Shown piece by piece: positions 35,867-44,634 of a stretch of 64,000 nt of DNA. The stretch comes from Kribbella flavida DSM 17836. Lineage in GTDB: Bacteria; Actinomycetota; Actinomycetes; Propionibacteriales; Kribbellaceae. Positions within the stretch are counted from its first letter, which is position 1. Each line of letters opens with the position of its first letter. The DNA is taken from the NCBI RefSeq assembly GCF_000024345.1, contig NC_013729.1:2542001-2606000 (forward strand), in the 5' to 3' direction. The notes beneath the pieces were generated by a model that had not been told where the DNA came from, made no database searches, and worked only from the letters and a program-made list of their open reading frames with translations. Both the position numbers and the translations under genes were made by a program.

Positions 35867-38416
35867 GTGGAACAGTACGAGCTGTACTGCTTGGCCGATC
35901 GGCTGTTCTACGACACCCCGACCAACCGTGGCGAGCAGGAGCCGGACTTCGCGGCCTGTGCCCGTCCGGTGCCGGCAGGCTGGCAGCACGATGCCGGTGA
36001 CGTCTGGATGCACTACGCGCCGGCCGACGCCGACCTGCCGGCCCAGGGCTGGAAGATCCATGTCTCGGCCGGGCTGGACGACGCCGACCGGACGATCGCG
36101 GCGGTCTGGGACTACTGCGTCGGTCGCGGGCTGGCGTTCAAGTTCCTGCGCAGCAAGCCCGTCCTGATGATGTTCAACTCGAAGTCGGCCTTCCGTGGCT
36201 CCAGCGGCAAGCTGGTCACCATCTACCCGGCGGACGAGGCGCAGCTCGAGCTGGTCCTGAAGGAGCTCGACGGCCTGCTCGAAGGTGTCCAGGGCCCCTA
36301 CATCCTCAGCGACCTGCGGTACGCCGACGGCCCGCTGTTCGTCCGGTACGGCGCCTTCGTCACCCGGTACTGCCTGTCGGACAGCGGCGAGCGGGTCTAC
36401 GCGTTGACCAACGGCGAGGGCCGGCTGGTTCCGGACGTTCGCGGAGCCACCTTCTCGATCCCGCCGTGGGTGACCCTGCCCTCCTTCCTGGAGCCGCACC
36501 TCGAGGCCCGGAACGCCGTCACCACCAACGAGTTGGCGTACGTGATCGAGAACGTCATCCAGTTCTCCAACGGCGGCGGCGTCTACCTCGGCCACCACCG
36601 CGACACCGCGGAGAAGGTGGTGCTCAAGGAGGGCCGCCCGCTGGCCGGGCTGGACGCTCTCGGCCGGGACGCGGTGGCCCGGGTCGGCCACGAGCGCGAC
36701 ATCCTCCAGCGCCTGGCCGGGCTGGACGTCGTGCCGGCCGTCCGCGACTACTTCCAGCTGGGCGACCACCACTTCCTGGTACAGGAGTTCATCGACTCGA
36801 ACTCGCTGCAACGGCTGATCGTCGGGCGCTACCCGCTGACCCGGCCGGATGCCTCCGCCGAGCAGCGGACGGCGTACGCCGAGTGGGCTTTGGGCACGCT
36901 GGCCCGGATCGAGCAGGCAGTCGCAGCCTTGCACGAGCGCGGCGTGGTCTTCAACGACCTGCATCCCGACAACATCCTGATCGACGCCGACGACCGGTTG
37001 GTGCTCATCGACTTCGAGGTGGCCACGCTGGCCACCGAGCAGGCCCGGTCGGCGCTCGCGCACCCGGGTTTCGCCGCCCCGCCGGACCGCCACGGCGTCG
37101 ACGTGGACCGCTATGCGCTGGCCTGCCTCACGCTCGGACTGTTCGCACCGCAGGCCACCATGCTGCTCGGGCTCCACCCGGCCAAGGTGAACCAGCTGGC
37201 CGACCTGATCAGCGAGACCTTCCAGGTGCCGAGGGCAACGATCGCGCCGGCGGCCGGCACGGTGCTCGGCGACCGGCCGGCGCTGCAGGCCGACCCGCCG
37301 CTGCCCGGCAAGGCACCTTGGCAGGACCTGCGCTCGGCCATCACCAAGGCGATCGCGGCGTCCGCGACACCGCAGCGGGACGACCGGCTGTTCCCGGGAG
37401 ACATCGCACAGTTCGAGCCTGGGGGCGGGATCAACCTGGCGTACGGGGCAGCAGGCGTGCTGTACGCCCTGGACCGCTGCGGTGCCGGCCGCTTCCCGGA
37501 GTACGAGGACTGGCTGCGCAGGCAGACCCGGGACTCCGCCGCTGTGCCCGGTCTCTACAACGGGCTGCACGGAGTCGCTCTGGTTCTGCACGAGTTGGGT
37601 CACCACCAGGACGGGCTGGATGCCCTGGACCGTGGCCGCACCCAGCCCGCCGAAGTGCTGGAGCTGGGCTTGTACTCCGGGCTCGCCGGCATCGGGCTCA
37701 GCCTGCTGCACTTCGGGGCCGAGCCGGCTGCCCTCGCCGCCGCCACCCGGATCGTGGACGAGGTGGCAGACCGGCTCGGTGGACCCGAGGACGTCGCGGA
37801 GCTCAGCGGCGACGGGCGTCCGCGTGCGGGCCTGATGTTCGGCTCGTCCGGTCCGGCCCTGCTGTTCCTGCACGCCTACGAGCGCTCCGGCGACACCGGC
37901 CTGCTCGATCTGGCCAAGATTGCGCTCCAGCAGGATCTACGCCGCTGCACCGCCGACCAGTACGGCATGCTCCAGGTCAATCAGGGGTGGCGCACGCTGC
38001 CCTACCTGGAAGAGGGCTCGGCGGGTATCGCGCTGGTGCTGGACCGCTATCTGCGCCACCGGCCGGACGACGAACTCGCGACGGCTCTCGAGCCGCTGCG
38101 GAAGGTCACTCGCTGCGGCTACTTCGTTCAGCCCGGTCTGTTCATGGGTCGCGCCGGCGTTCTGCTCGCGGCGGCCCAGCTCGAGCCGAGCGCGTCGGAG
38201 CAGCTGATCGCCGGACTGGGCTGGCACTCGCTGCCCTACGGCGACGGACTGGCCTTTCCCGGCAACCAGTTGCTCCGGTTGTCGATGGATGTCGCCACCG
38301 GTTCGGCCGGCGTTCTGCTGGCCCTGGGTGCCGCGCTGCACGAGCAGCCGGCGGCCCTCCCGTTTCTCGAGCCCGGTCCCGGGTTCGGTTCCTACCAGCG
38401 CCGAGAGGAGGTGTAG
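35867..38416 (+). CDS. Class III lanthionine synthetase (LanKC)
   Basis: An 849-aa trifunctional enzyme that phosphorylates Ser/Thr of the precursor, eliminates phosphate and closes thioether rings. Layout: N-terminal phospho-Ser/Thr lyase (about 1-210), Ser/Thr kinase (about 225-480) with Lys in KVVLKEG (near 253), catalytic loop VVFNDLHPDN (about 360) and DFE in place of DFG, and a LanC-like cyclase (about 510-849) with repeated GLHG, GLAGIG and GSAGIALVL motifs. The zinc ligands (Cys, Cys-His) of class I, II and IV cyclases are absent, which sets class III. I chose GTG 35867 because GGGGAGG (35855-35861) precedes it. The next gene is the precursor, three bases on. The whole set matches ramC of the SapB system. 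Confidence 0.95.
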   Translation: MEQYELYCLADRLFYDTPTNRGEQEPDFAACARPVPAGWQHDAGDVWMHYAPADADLPAQGWKIHVSAGLDDADRTIAAVWDYCVGRGLAFKFLRSKPVLMMFNSKSAFRGSSGKLVTIYPADEAQLELVLKELDGLLEGVQGPYILSDLRYADGPLFVRYGAFVTRYCLSDSGERVYALTNGEGRLVPDVRGATFSIPPWVTLPSFLEPHLEARNAVTTNELAYVIENVIQFSNGGGVYLGHHRDTAEKVVLKEGRPLAGLDALGRDAVARVGHERDILQRLAGLDVVPAVRDYFQLGDHHFLVQEFIDSNSLQRLIVGRYPLTRPDASAEQRTAYAEWALGTLARIEQAVAALHERGVVFNDLHPDNILIDADDRLVLIDFEVATLATEQARSALAHPGFAAPPDRHGVDVDRYALACLTLGLFAPQATMLLGLHPAKVNQLADLISETFQVPRATIAPAAGTVLGDRPALQADPPLPGKAPWQDLRSAITKAIAASATPQRDDRLFPGDIAQFEPGGGINLAYGAAGVLYALDRCGAGRFPEYEDWLRRQTRDSAAVPGLYNGLHGVALVLHELGHHQDGLDALDRGRTQPAEVLELGLYSGLAGIGLSLLHFGAEPAALAAATRIVDEVADRLGGPEDVAELSGDGRPRAGLMFGSSGPALLFLHAYERSGDTGLLDLAKIALQQDLRRCTADQYGMLQVNQGWRTLPYLEEGSAGIALVLDRYLRHRPDDELATALEPLRKVTRCGYFVQPGLFMGRAGVLLAAAQLEPSASEQLIAGLGWHSLPYGDGLAFPGNQLLRLSMDVATGSAGVLLALGAALHEQPAALPFLEPGPGFGSYQRREEV

Positions 38417-38419
38417 ACA

Positions 38420-38554
38420 ATGGCACTTCTCGACCTGCAGGGCCTCGAAGCCCCCACTGGGGGCGGCGGGGGTGGCGGTGGGGGCAGCACGCTGACCGTT
38501 CTCGGCTGTGGCTCCGCCAAGCCGAGCAACCTCAGCCTTCTGCTCTGTCACTGA
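38420..38554 (+). CDS. Class III lanthipeptide precursor with Gly9 tract
   Basis: A 44-codon gene. The leader begins MALLDLQGLEAPT and contains the LLDLQ motif that class III synthetases recognise. Then come nine consecutive glycines (residues 14-22), then a core with two ring motifs, STLTVLGC (23-30) and SNLSLLLC (36-43), both fitting Ser-x2-Ser/Thr-x3-Cys, joined by GSAKP and ending in His. SapB/RamS and AmfS have the same two-ring plan. GAGGAGG stands ten bases before ATG 38420, and the gene follows LanKC directly. Too short for default gene callers. The prolyl oligopeptidase next door could cut after Pro12 (leader) or Pro35 (between rings). Confidence 0.93.
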   Translation: MALLDLQGLEAPTGGGGGGGGGSTLTVLGCGSAKPSNLSLLLCH

Positions 38555-38563
38555 GGCGCGTAG

Positions 38564-38597
38564 GTTCCGGGCGAGGCCCCCTGAGCTCGCCCGGAAC
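38564..38597 (+). terminator. Hairpin between precursor and protease genes
   Basis: GTTCCGGGCGAG (38564-38575) pairs perfectly with CTCGCCCGGAAC (38586-38597): a 12-bp stem with a 10-base loop, starting nine bases after the precursor stop. As a partial terminator or 3' stabiliser it would raise precursor mRNA over the downstream protease and transporters. Confidence 0.75.
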
Positions 38598-38626
38598 TGC
38601 GGCCGCCACCGGGAACCAGGAGTCCC

Positions 38627-40606
38627 GTGCGGAAACCCGATCTGAGCTATCCCGACGCCGAGCGGCTGGCCGGCGCCGAGTTCCTGCACGGCCACGCGGT
38701 GGCGGATCCGTACCGCTGGCTGGAAGACGCCACGGATGCCCGGACGCAGGCCTGGCAAGCGGCACAGGACGAGCTCTGGCTCACCCAGGCCGCAGGGCTA
38801 CCGGGCCGCTACCGTTTCCGGGCCCGGGTCGCCGCACTGAGCGCCGTCGGCACCACCAGTACGCCGACCTGGCGCGGCACACGGCAGTTCTTCGTCCGCC
38901 GGAGTCCCGGTCAGGAGCATCCGGCCCTGTACGTCGCCGACCCCGGTAAGCCCGAGCGGTCGCTGATCGACCCGACCCGCCACGACTCCTCCGGCCACAC
39001 CACGCTCGATCGCTGGCAGCCTTCGCCGGACGGGCGGCTGGTCGCCTTCCAGCTGTCACGCGGCGACGAGCAGTCCGTACTGCACGTACTGGACGTCGGC
39101 ACGGGCGAGGTCGTCGACGAGCCGATCGACCGGTGCCGGTACTCCCCGGTGGGGTGGCTCCCGGACAGCAAGGCCTTCTACTTCGTTCGCTCGCGCCGGC
39201 TGTGGCTGCACCGGATCGGCCGGGCGGACGACGTGCAGGTGCTGCCGGAGGAAGCGGCGTACGGGCTGGAGATGAGTGCGGACGGCAGGTGGCTGACCAT
39301 CTCCGCCGCAGTTGCCGACCGCAACGATGTGTGGCTCGTCGACGTCAGCCGGCCCGACTTCGTTCCAGTGGTGGTGCAGCGAGGTGTCGACGCCCGCAGC
39401 GCGCCCGCCGTCGGCCCCGACGGCCGGCTCTACGTCGTGACCACCCTCGGCGCACCGTCCGGCCGGATCTGCGTCGCCGATCCCCACCGGCCTGGTCATG
39501 AGCACTGGACCGAGCTTGTCGGCGAGCAGCCGGGGGCGCCGCTGAGCCACCTGGCGCTGCTCGACGGGGTGCTGCTCGTCGGCCGGACGCGGCACGCGGC
39601 GAGCGAGCTGTTCGCCCACGATCCGTCGACTGGTGAGTGCCTGCGTGAGGTACCGCTTCCCGGTCTCGGCACGCTCGGCGAGCTCAGCACCCGCCCGGAG
39701 GGTGGCCAGGAAGCGTGGTTCAGCTACACCGACAGCGTCACGCCGCCCGGCGTCCATCGGTACGACGCCCGCAGCGGCCTGGTGACGCCATGGACCTCGG
39801 ACTCCCGGGTGGTGACCGACGTCGAGGCGCGTCAGGTCACGTACCACTCCCGTGACGGTACGCCGCTCCGCATGCTGGTGGCCGGCCGGCCAGGCGCCGG
39901 CCGACCCCGTCCCACGGTCCTCTACGGGTACGGCGGCTTCGGGTTGTCGCTCACCCCCACCTACTCGGCGTTCGCCCTGGCCTGGGTGGAAGCCGGCGGC
40001 CTGTTCGTCACGGCGAACCTGCGCGGCGGAGGCGAACAGGGCGACGCGTGGCACCGGGCCGGTGTCCTGGACGGGAAGCAGTCGGTCATCGACGACTTCC
40101 TCGCCGCGGCCGAGTCCCTGGTCGCCGGCGGCTGGACGACGCCCGACCGGCTCGGTATCTGCGGCGAGTCCAACGGCGGACTGCTGGTCGGGGCGGCACT
40201 CACCCAGCGCCCGGACCTGTTCGCCGCGGCGGTCTGCTCGGCGCCGGTGCTCGACATGGTTCGCTACCAGCGGTCCGGTCTCGGCCAGGCCTGGGTCAGC
40301 GAGTACGGCTCCGCGGACGACCCGGCGCAACTGGCGACATTGCTTGCCTACTCGCCGTACCACCGGGTCGCAGCGATGGACTATCCGGCCGTGCTGCTGA
40401 CGATCTTCGGGGCGGACACGCGGGTGGATCCGCTGCACGCACGGAAGATGTGTGCGGCTCTGCAGCACGCGACCACCGGTTCACGACCGATCCTGCTCAG
40501 GTACGAGCACGACGCGGGGCACCTTCCGGCGGGCGTCAGCCGCGGCATCGGGTTGGCTGCGGACCTGCTGGCATTCCTTGCCTGCCACACCGGGTTGCGC
40601 CCATGA
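38627..40606 (+). CDS. Prolyl oligopeptidase (S9 family), probable leader protease
   Basis: A 659-aa S9A peptidase, without a signal peptide. A beta-propeller (about 75-400) covers the catalytic hydrolase domain (about 410-659). Catalytic residues: Ser in GICGESNGGLLVGAAL, Asp in FGADTRVDP and His in YEHDAGH; the substrate-gating region LYGYGGFGLSLTP is intact. Prolyl oligopeptidases cut short peptides after proline. In flavipeptin of Kribbella flavida the homologue FlaP matures the lanthipeptide. Here the gene lies between precursor and exporter genes. GTG 38627 has AGGAG upstream; the stop overlaps the transporter start (ATGA). Confidence 0.94.
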   Translation: MRKPDLSYPDAERLAGAEFLHGHAVADPYRWLEDATDARTQAWQAAQDELWLTQAAGLPGRYRFRARVAALSAVGTTSTPTWRGTRQFFVRRSPGQEHPALYVADPGKPERSLIDPTRHDSSGHTTLDRWQPSPDGRLVAFQLSRGDEQSVLHVLDVGTGEVVDEPIDRCRYSPVGWLPDSKAFYFVRSRRLWLHRIGRADDVQVLPEEAAYGLEMSADGRWLTISAAVADRNDVWLVDVSRPDFVPVVVQRGVDARSAPAVGPDGRLYVVTTLGAPSGRICVADPHRPGHEHWTELVGEQPGAPLSHLALLDGVLLVGRTRHAASELFAHDPSTGECLREVPLPGLGTLGELSTRPEGGQEAWFSYTDSVTPPGVHRYDARSGLVTPWTSDSRVVTDVEARQVTYHSRDGTPLRMLVAGRPGAGRPRPTVLYGYGGFGLSLTPTYSAFALAWVEAGGLFVTANLRGGGEQGDAWHRAGVLDGKQSVIDDFLAAAESLVAGGWTTPDRLGICGESNGGLLVGAALTQRPDLFAAAVCSAPVLDMVRYQRSGLGQAWVSEYGSADDPAQLATLLAYSPYHRVAAMDYPAVLLTIFGADTRVDPLHARKMCAALQHATTGSRPILLRYEHDAGHLPAGVSRGIGLAADLLAFLACHTGLRP

Positions 40607-42255
40607 CCACCTTCGGCGCCGTACTGCGCCACGGACGGGGTTGGCTTCCGCTGATCGGGGCTGCCGCGCTGCTGGGCAGTCTGACCGTGCTGGCCTTGCC
40701 GACGGTGCTGGGGAGGGCCGTCGATGCCGTCGTCACCGAAGGGCCGGCCGGCCGTTGGGTGGTGGTTGCCTGCTGCCTGATCGCGATCGGTGTCGCCTGC
40801 GACCTGGTCGAGGTGGTTGCCGGCACGGCCTGTGTCGCCGGCACCACAGCGTGGCTGCGGAACCGGCTGGTCCGCCACGTCCTGGCGTCCGGACCCGAGG
40901 GAACGAGCAAGTTCGACACCGGAGACCTGGTCACCCGGGTGTCGAGCAACGCCCACGACGCGGCGCTGGCCGGTCCTGCCACGGTGACTGCGGTCGCCGC
41001 GGCCGTCCCACCGGTCGGCAGTCTGGTCCTGCTGGCGGTGATCGACCCGTGGCTGGCTGCTGCTTTTCTGGCCGGGGTCCTGCTCGTCGGCGTGGTGCTG
41101 TGGGCGTTCACTCGGCGGACCGCCGAGATCAGCCTCGCCTATCAGAAAACCCAGGGCCGGATTGCCGCAGCACTCACCGAGGCACTGGCCGGTATCCGGA
41201 CCATCGTGTCCGCCGGGACCGTGCTGCGCGAGGAGCGCCGGATCCTGAGACCGCTGCCACAACTGCACGACCAAGGCCTGCGGACGTGGCGCGTCCTGGC
41301 CCGCTCCGGAGCGCAGGCCGCCGTGGCGGGGCCGCTGGTGCTGATCGCCGTCCTGGCCGTCGGCGGCATCCAGCTGGTGAACGGCCGGATCACGCCGGGC
41401 GAGTATTTCGCCGCCGCCCAGTACGCCGTCATCGGCGCGGGCCTGGGCAGCCTCACCGGCGTACTGGGCGAGCTGGCCAGGGCCCGGGCCGGAATCAACC
41501 GGGCCGCGGAGGTGACCGGAGTGGCGCCTGTTGCTTACGGCACCCTTTCGCTGCCGGCCGGTCCCGGCCGGCTGACCTTCGACGACGTCGTCGTCCGGGC
41601 CGGCGACAGACTGCTGCTGGACCGGGTGAACCTGGATCTGCCCGGCGGAGCCGCCGTCGCCGTGGTGGGACCGAGCGGCGCGGGCAAGTCCGTTCTGGCC
41701 GCTGTCGCCGGCCGGTTGCGCGACCCGGACTCCGGACAGGTTCAGCTCGACGGGATGCCCCTCGCCGGGCTGAGCCACCGCGCCCTGCGGCGCGCGGTGA
41801 AGTGCGCGTTCGAACGACCCGCGCTGGTCGGCTCGACCGTGGGGGAGGCGGTGTCGGTCGGCTCCGTCCCTTCGGTGCCGCTGCTCGCGGCGGCCCGCGC
41901 CACCCACGTGCACGACTTCGTCAGCCGGATGCCGGCCGGCTACCGCACACCGCTCGCCGAGGCGCCGTTGTCGGGCGGCGAGGCGCAACGGCTCGGGCTG
42001 GCCAGGGCCTGGACCGCCGACCGCCTGCTCATCCTGGACGACGCCACCTCCAGCCTGGACACCGCGACCGAGCTGCAGATCAGCAAGACGCTGATGGGCG
42101 ACCGGCAGCGCCGTACTCGGTTGATCGTCACCCATCGCGCGGCCACCGCTGCTCGGGCTGACCTGGTGGTGTGGCTGGACCGCGGCCGGGTCCGCGGCGT
42201 CGGCCCGCACTACGAGCTGTGGGCGGACCCGGCGTACCGCGAGGTCTTCGGATGA
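40603..42255 (+). CDS. ABC transporter permease/ATP-binding half-protein (RamA-like)
   Basis: A 550-aa half-transporter: six membrane helices (about 15-300), then an ATPase domain (about 320-550) with Walker A GPSGAGKSVL, a C-loop LSGGEAQRLGLARAW, Walker B LLILDDATSSLD and H-loop VTHRAA. Walker B ends in Asp (DD) rather than Glu, so this may be the degenerate site of a heterodimeric exporter, paired with the next gene. It is coupled by ATGA overlaps to both neighbours. By position it is equivalent to ramA, exporting the lanthipeptide. Confidence 0.93.
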   Translation: MTTFGAVLRHGRGWLPLIGAAALLGSLTVLALPTVLGRAVDAVVTEGPAGRWVVVACCLIAIGVACDLVEVVAGTACVAGTTAWLRNRLVRHVLASGPEGTSKFDTGDLVTRVSSNAHDAALAGPATVTAVAAAVPPVGSLVLLAVIDPWLAAAFLAGVLLVGVVLWAFTRRTAEISLAYQKTQGRIAAALTEALAGIRTIVSAGTVLREERRILRPLPQLHDQGLRTWRVLARSGAQAAVAGPLVLIAVLAVGGIQLVNGRITPGEYFAAAQYAVIGAGLGSLTGVLGELARARAGINRAAEVTGVAPVAYGTLSLPAGPGRLTFDDVVVRAGDRLLLDRVNLDLPGGAAVAVVGPSGAGKSVLAAVAGRLRDPDSGQVQLDGMPLAGLSHRALRRAVKCAFERPALVGSTVGEAVSVGSVPSVPLLAAARATHVHDFVSRMPAGYRTPLAEAPLSGGEAQRLGLARAWTADRLLILDDATSSLDTATELQISKTLMGDRQRRTRLIVTHRAATAARADLVVWLDRGRVRGVGPHYELWADPAYREVFG

Positions 42256-43967
42256 AGCGCGAACTGCAGTACGCGGTAGGCGCCGTACGCCGTCGGTCGG
42301 CGGTGCTGCTGGCCGCCTGGTCGGTGCCGGAGATCTTGCCGACGGCCTGCTACGGGCTCGCCGTCGCTCACGCGGCGGACGCATTTCTCGGTGGGCGGGT
42401 GGAGACAGGTCTGGCCTGGCTCGGCGGTCTGCTTGCGGCCGCAGTACTGGGCGCGGTCGGTGCACGCCAGGTCTACCGACGGCTCGGTGAACTGGTTGAG
42501 CCGGTGCGCGACGACCTGGTCCGCAAGGTGGTGTCCGGCGCGCTGCGTACGGCGTGCGCCGACGGGGCCGTCGCTCGGCTGAACCGACAGGTGGAGATCG
42601 TCCGCGACACCTTCGCCGGGCTTGTCCTGGTGGTCCGGAGCTTCGCGGTGACGGTGATCGGGGTGGTCGTCGGGCTGCTGTCCCTGGATCCGCTGGTGGC
42701 GGCCCTCGTCGTACCGCCGTTCCTGCTGGGCTTCCTGCTGTCGTTCGGTGTGCTGGGGCTGGCCGCGACCCGGGTCCGCGCGTCCTTGCGGGCCGACGAA
42801 GATCTGACCACCTCGGCCGGGATGGCCTTTGCGGGGGTGCGGGACGTCGCGGCGACCGGGGCCGAGGGGTTCGCGGCCGGCCTGGTCGGCGTGCCGATCG
42901 CGGCCCACGCCGCGGCGGAGCGGTCGCTGGCGAAGGTCGCGGCGCTGCGAACGCTCTGCTTCGCGGTCGGCGGCTGGCTGCCGCTGGTCGTCCTGCTCGC
43001 CGCCGCGCCCTGGCTCACCGACCGCGGCGTGAGCACCGGAACCCTGCTCGGTGGCATGACGTACGTGCTGCTGGGACTTCAGCCGGCGCTCAACACGGTG
43101 ATGTCCGCGCTCGGCGACAGCGGTCTGCGCTACGTGGTCACACTGGGCCGGGTGCTCGACATGAGCGAGGTCGCGGAGCCGCGGTCGCTCGGCCAGCTGC
43201 CGACCGGTCATCAGGTCCGGCTGCGGCGGGTCTCCTTCGCCTACGGCCCGGACGCCGCACCGGTGCTGCACGACCTGGACCTGGTCGTCGGGGAGTCCGA
43301 CCACCTCGCAGTCGTCGGCCCGAGCGGCATCGGTAAGTCGACGCTGGCACGGCTGATCTGCGGGCTGCTGCCGCCGACGGACGGCAAGATACTGCTCGGC
43401 GGCGTACCGCCGGCGGCTCTCCTCCCGACCGAGCTGACCGGCTCGCGGGTCCTCATTCCGCAGGAGGCGTACGTCTTCACGGGCACGATCCTGGCCAACC
43501 TGGTGTACCTGCGGCCGGACGCCACCGAGGCCCAGGTCCGCGCGGCGACCGAAGCCGTGGGTGCCGCCGGCCTGGTCGATCGACTGGGCGGACCCGCGAC
43601 CGTCATCAGACCGTCGGACCTGTCGGCCGGGGAGCGCCAGTTGCTCGCACTGGCTCGGGCCTACTTGTCCCCGGCGCCGCTGGCCGTGCTGGACGAAGCC
43701 ACCTGTCACCTGGACCCGGAGGCGGAGCGCATCGCCGAGGAGGCCTTCGCCAACAGACGCGGCAGTCTCGTCGTCGTTGCGCACCGGATCAGCTCCGCCG
43801 TACGGGCGCGGCGCGTCCTTGTCCTGGACGGCAGCCGCGCTGCCATCGGCAACCACACCAGCTTGCTCGCGACCAGCCCTCTGTACGCCGATCTGGTCGG
43901 TCACTGGGCCGGTCCGGACGTGGTGCGGACCGAGTTGGCCGAGGATCAGATCCAGCCGGCGTCCTGA
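42252..43967 (+). CDS. ABC transporter permease/ATP-binding half-protein (RamB-like)
   Basis: A 571-aa half-transporter. Helices about 20-310 precede the ATPase domain (about 335-571) with Walker A GPSGIGKSTL, signature-like LSAGERQLLALARAYL, Walker B LAVLDEATCHLD with the catalytic Glu, and H-loop VVAHRIS. The canonical Glu complements the Asp of the partner. It is coupled to the upstream transporter gene by ATGA. It ends 22 bases inside the 3' end of the convergent regulator gene. Confidence 0.93.
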   Translation: MKRELQYAVGAVRRRSAVLLAAWSVPEILPTACYGLAVAHAADAFLGGRVETGLAWLGGLLAAAVLGAVGARQVYRRLGELVEPVRDDLVRKVVSGALRTACADGAVARLNRQVEIVRDTFAGLVLVVRSFAVTVIGVVVGLLSLDPLVAALVVPPFLLGFLLSFGVLGLAATRVRASLRADEDLTTSAGMAFAGVRDVAATGAEGFAAGLVGVPIAAHAAAERSLAKVAALRTLCFAVGGWLPLVVLLAAAPWLTDRGVSTGTLLGGMTYVLLGLQPALNTVMSALGDSGLRYVVTLGRVLDMSEVAEPRSLGQLPTGHQVRLRRVSFAYGPDAAPVLHDLDLVVGESDHLAVVGPSGIGKSTLARLICGLLPPTDGKILLGGVPPAALLPTELTGSRVLIPQEAYVFTGTILANLVYLRPDATEAQVRAATEAVGAAGLVDRLGGPATVIRPSDLSAGERQLLALARAYLSPAPLAVLDEATCHLDPEAERIAEEAFANRRGSLVVVAHRISSAVRARRVLVLDGSRAAIGNHTSLLATSPLYADLVGHWAGPDVVRTELAEDQIQPAS

Positions 43968-44548
43968 GCCTTGCGAATCGCTTCGATCCGGCTTCTGGCG
44001 CCGGTCTTGCTGAGGATGCGGGACAGGTAGTTCCGCACGGTGCCCGGGCTCAGGCACAGGATCTGCGCCACCTCCTGCGCGGTGGCGCCGGTCCCGATCA
44101 GCCGCAGAACCTCGCACTCCCGCTCGGTCAGCGGGTTGTCACCGGCTCTCAGCGCCGCGAGCGCCAGGCTGACGTCGAAAACCGGCCTGCCGTCGGCGAC
44201 CTCCCGGACGGCGTCGACCAGGTCGTCGGGCGACGCGTCGGTGGTCATCACCCCGACCTTCGCCGACTGCTTGGCCGCCGCCAGCGCCAGCGAGATGGAC
44301 CCGCCGTCGTCCCGCTCGATCAGCATCAGCAGCGCGTAGCCCTCGAGCCGGCCGCAGAGCTCCTCCATCCCGATCGCGCCCGGCAGCAGCGGATCGAGCA
44401 CCACCACCTCCGGCCCTCCGGACACCTCCAGCACTTCGTCGGCGCGAGCGCACTCCGCGACCACCTTCAGATCGGATTCCCTGCCGAGCACCGCGGCCAA
44501 CGCCCCACGTACCAGCGTGCCGCGGTGACCGATGGCAACTCGGATCAC
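43946..44548 (-). CDS. LuxR-type regulator with degenerate receiver (RamR-like)
   Basis: A 200-aa protein of response-regulator layout. The receiver-like part (about 1-120) keeps the phospho-site Asp position in VVVLDPLLPG. It lacks the acidic pair (it reads VAIGHRGTLVRG) and the conserved Lys, so ordinary phosphorylation is doubtful. The DNA-binding HTH (about 135-195) is intact: LTERECEVLRLIGTGATAQE, then LSPGTVRNYLSRIL. Atypical receivers are also a feature of RamR-like activators of ram/amf clusters. GTG 44548 has GGAG upstream. It is convergent with the transporter gene, overlapping by 22 bases. An inverted repeat, CGGTGACC/GGTCACCG, lies 47 bases upstream. Confidence 0.88.
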   Translation of the reverse strand: MIRVAIGHRGTLVRGALAAVLGRESDLKVVAECARADEVLEVSGGPEVVVLDPLLPGAIGMEELCGRLEGYALLMLIERDDGGSISLALAAAKQSAKVGVMTTDASPDDLVDAVREVADGRPVFDVSLALAALRAGDNPLTERECEVLRLIGTGATAQEVAQILCLSPGTVRNYLSRILSKTGARSRIEAIRKAQDAGWI

Positions 44549-44594
44549 CTCTCCGCCCCCCTGGCGAATCACCTTCGCTGATTCCGGAAACCGC

Positions 44595-44634
44595 CGGTGA
44601 CCTAAAGCGGCCGAATTTCTGGAATCGGTCACCG
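44595..44634. promoter_or_regulatory. Inverted repeat upstream of the RamR-like gene
   Basis: CGGTGACC (44595-44602) and GGTCACCG (44627-44634) are perfect 8-bp arms with a 24-base spacer. A second pair, GATTCC (44580-44585) and GGAATC (44621-44626), is interleaved with it. A regulator or self-binding site is possible. Confidence 0.4.
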
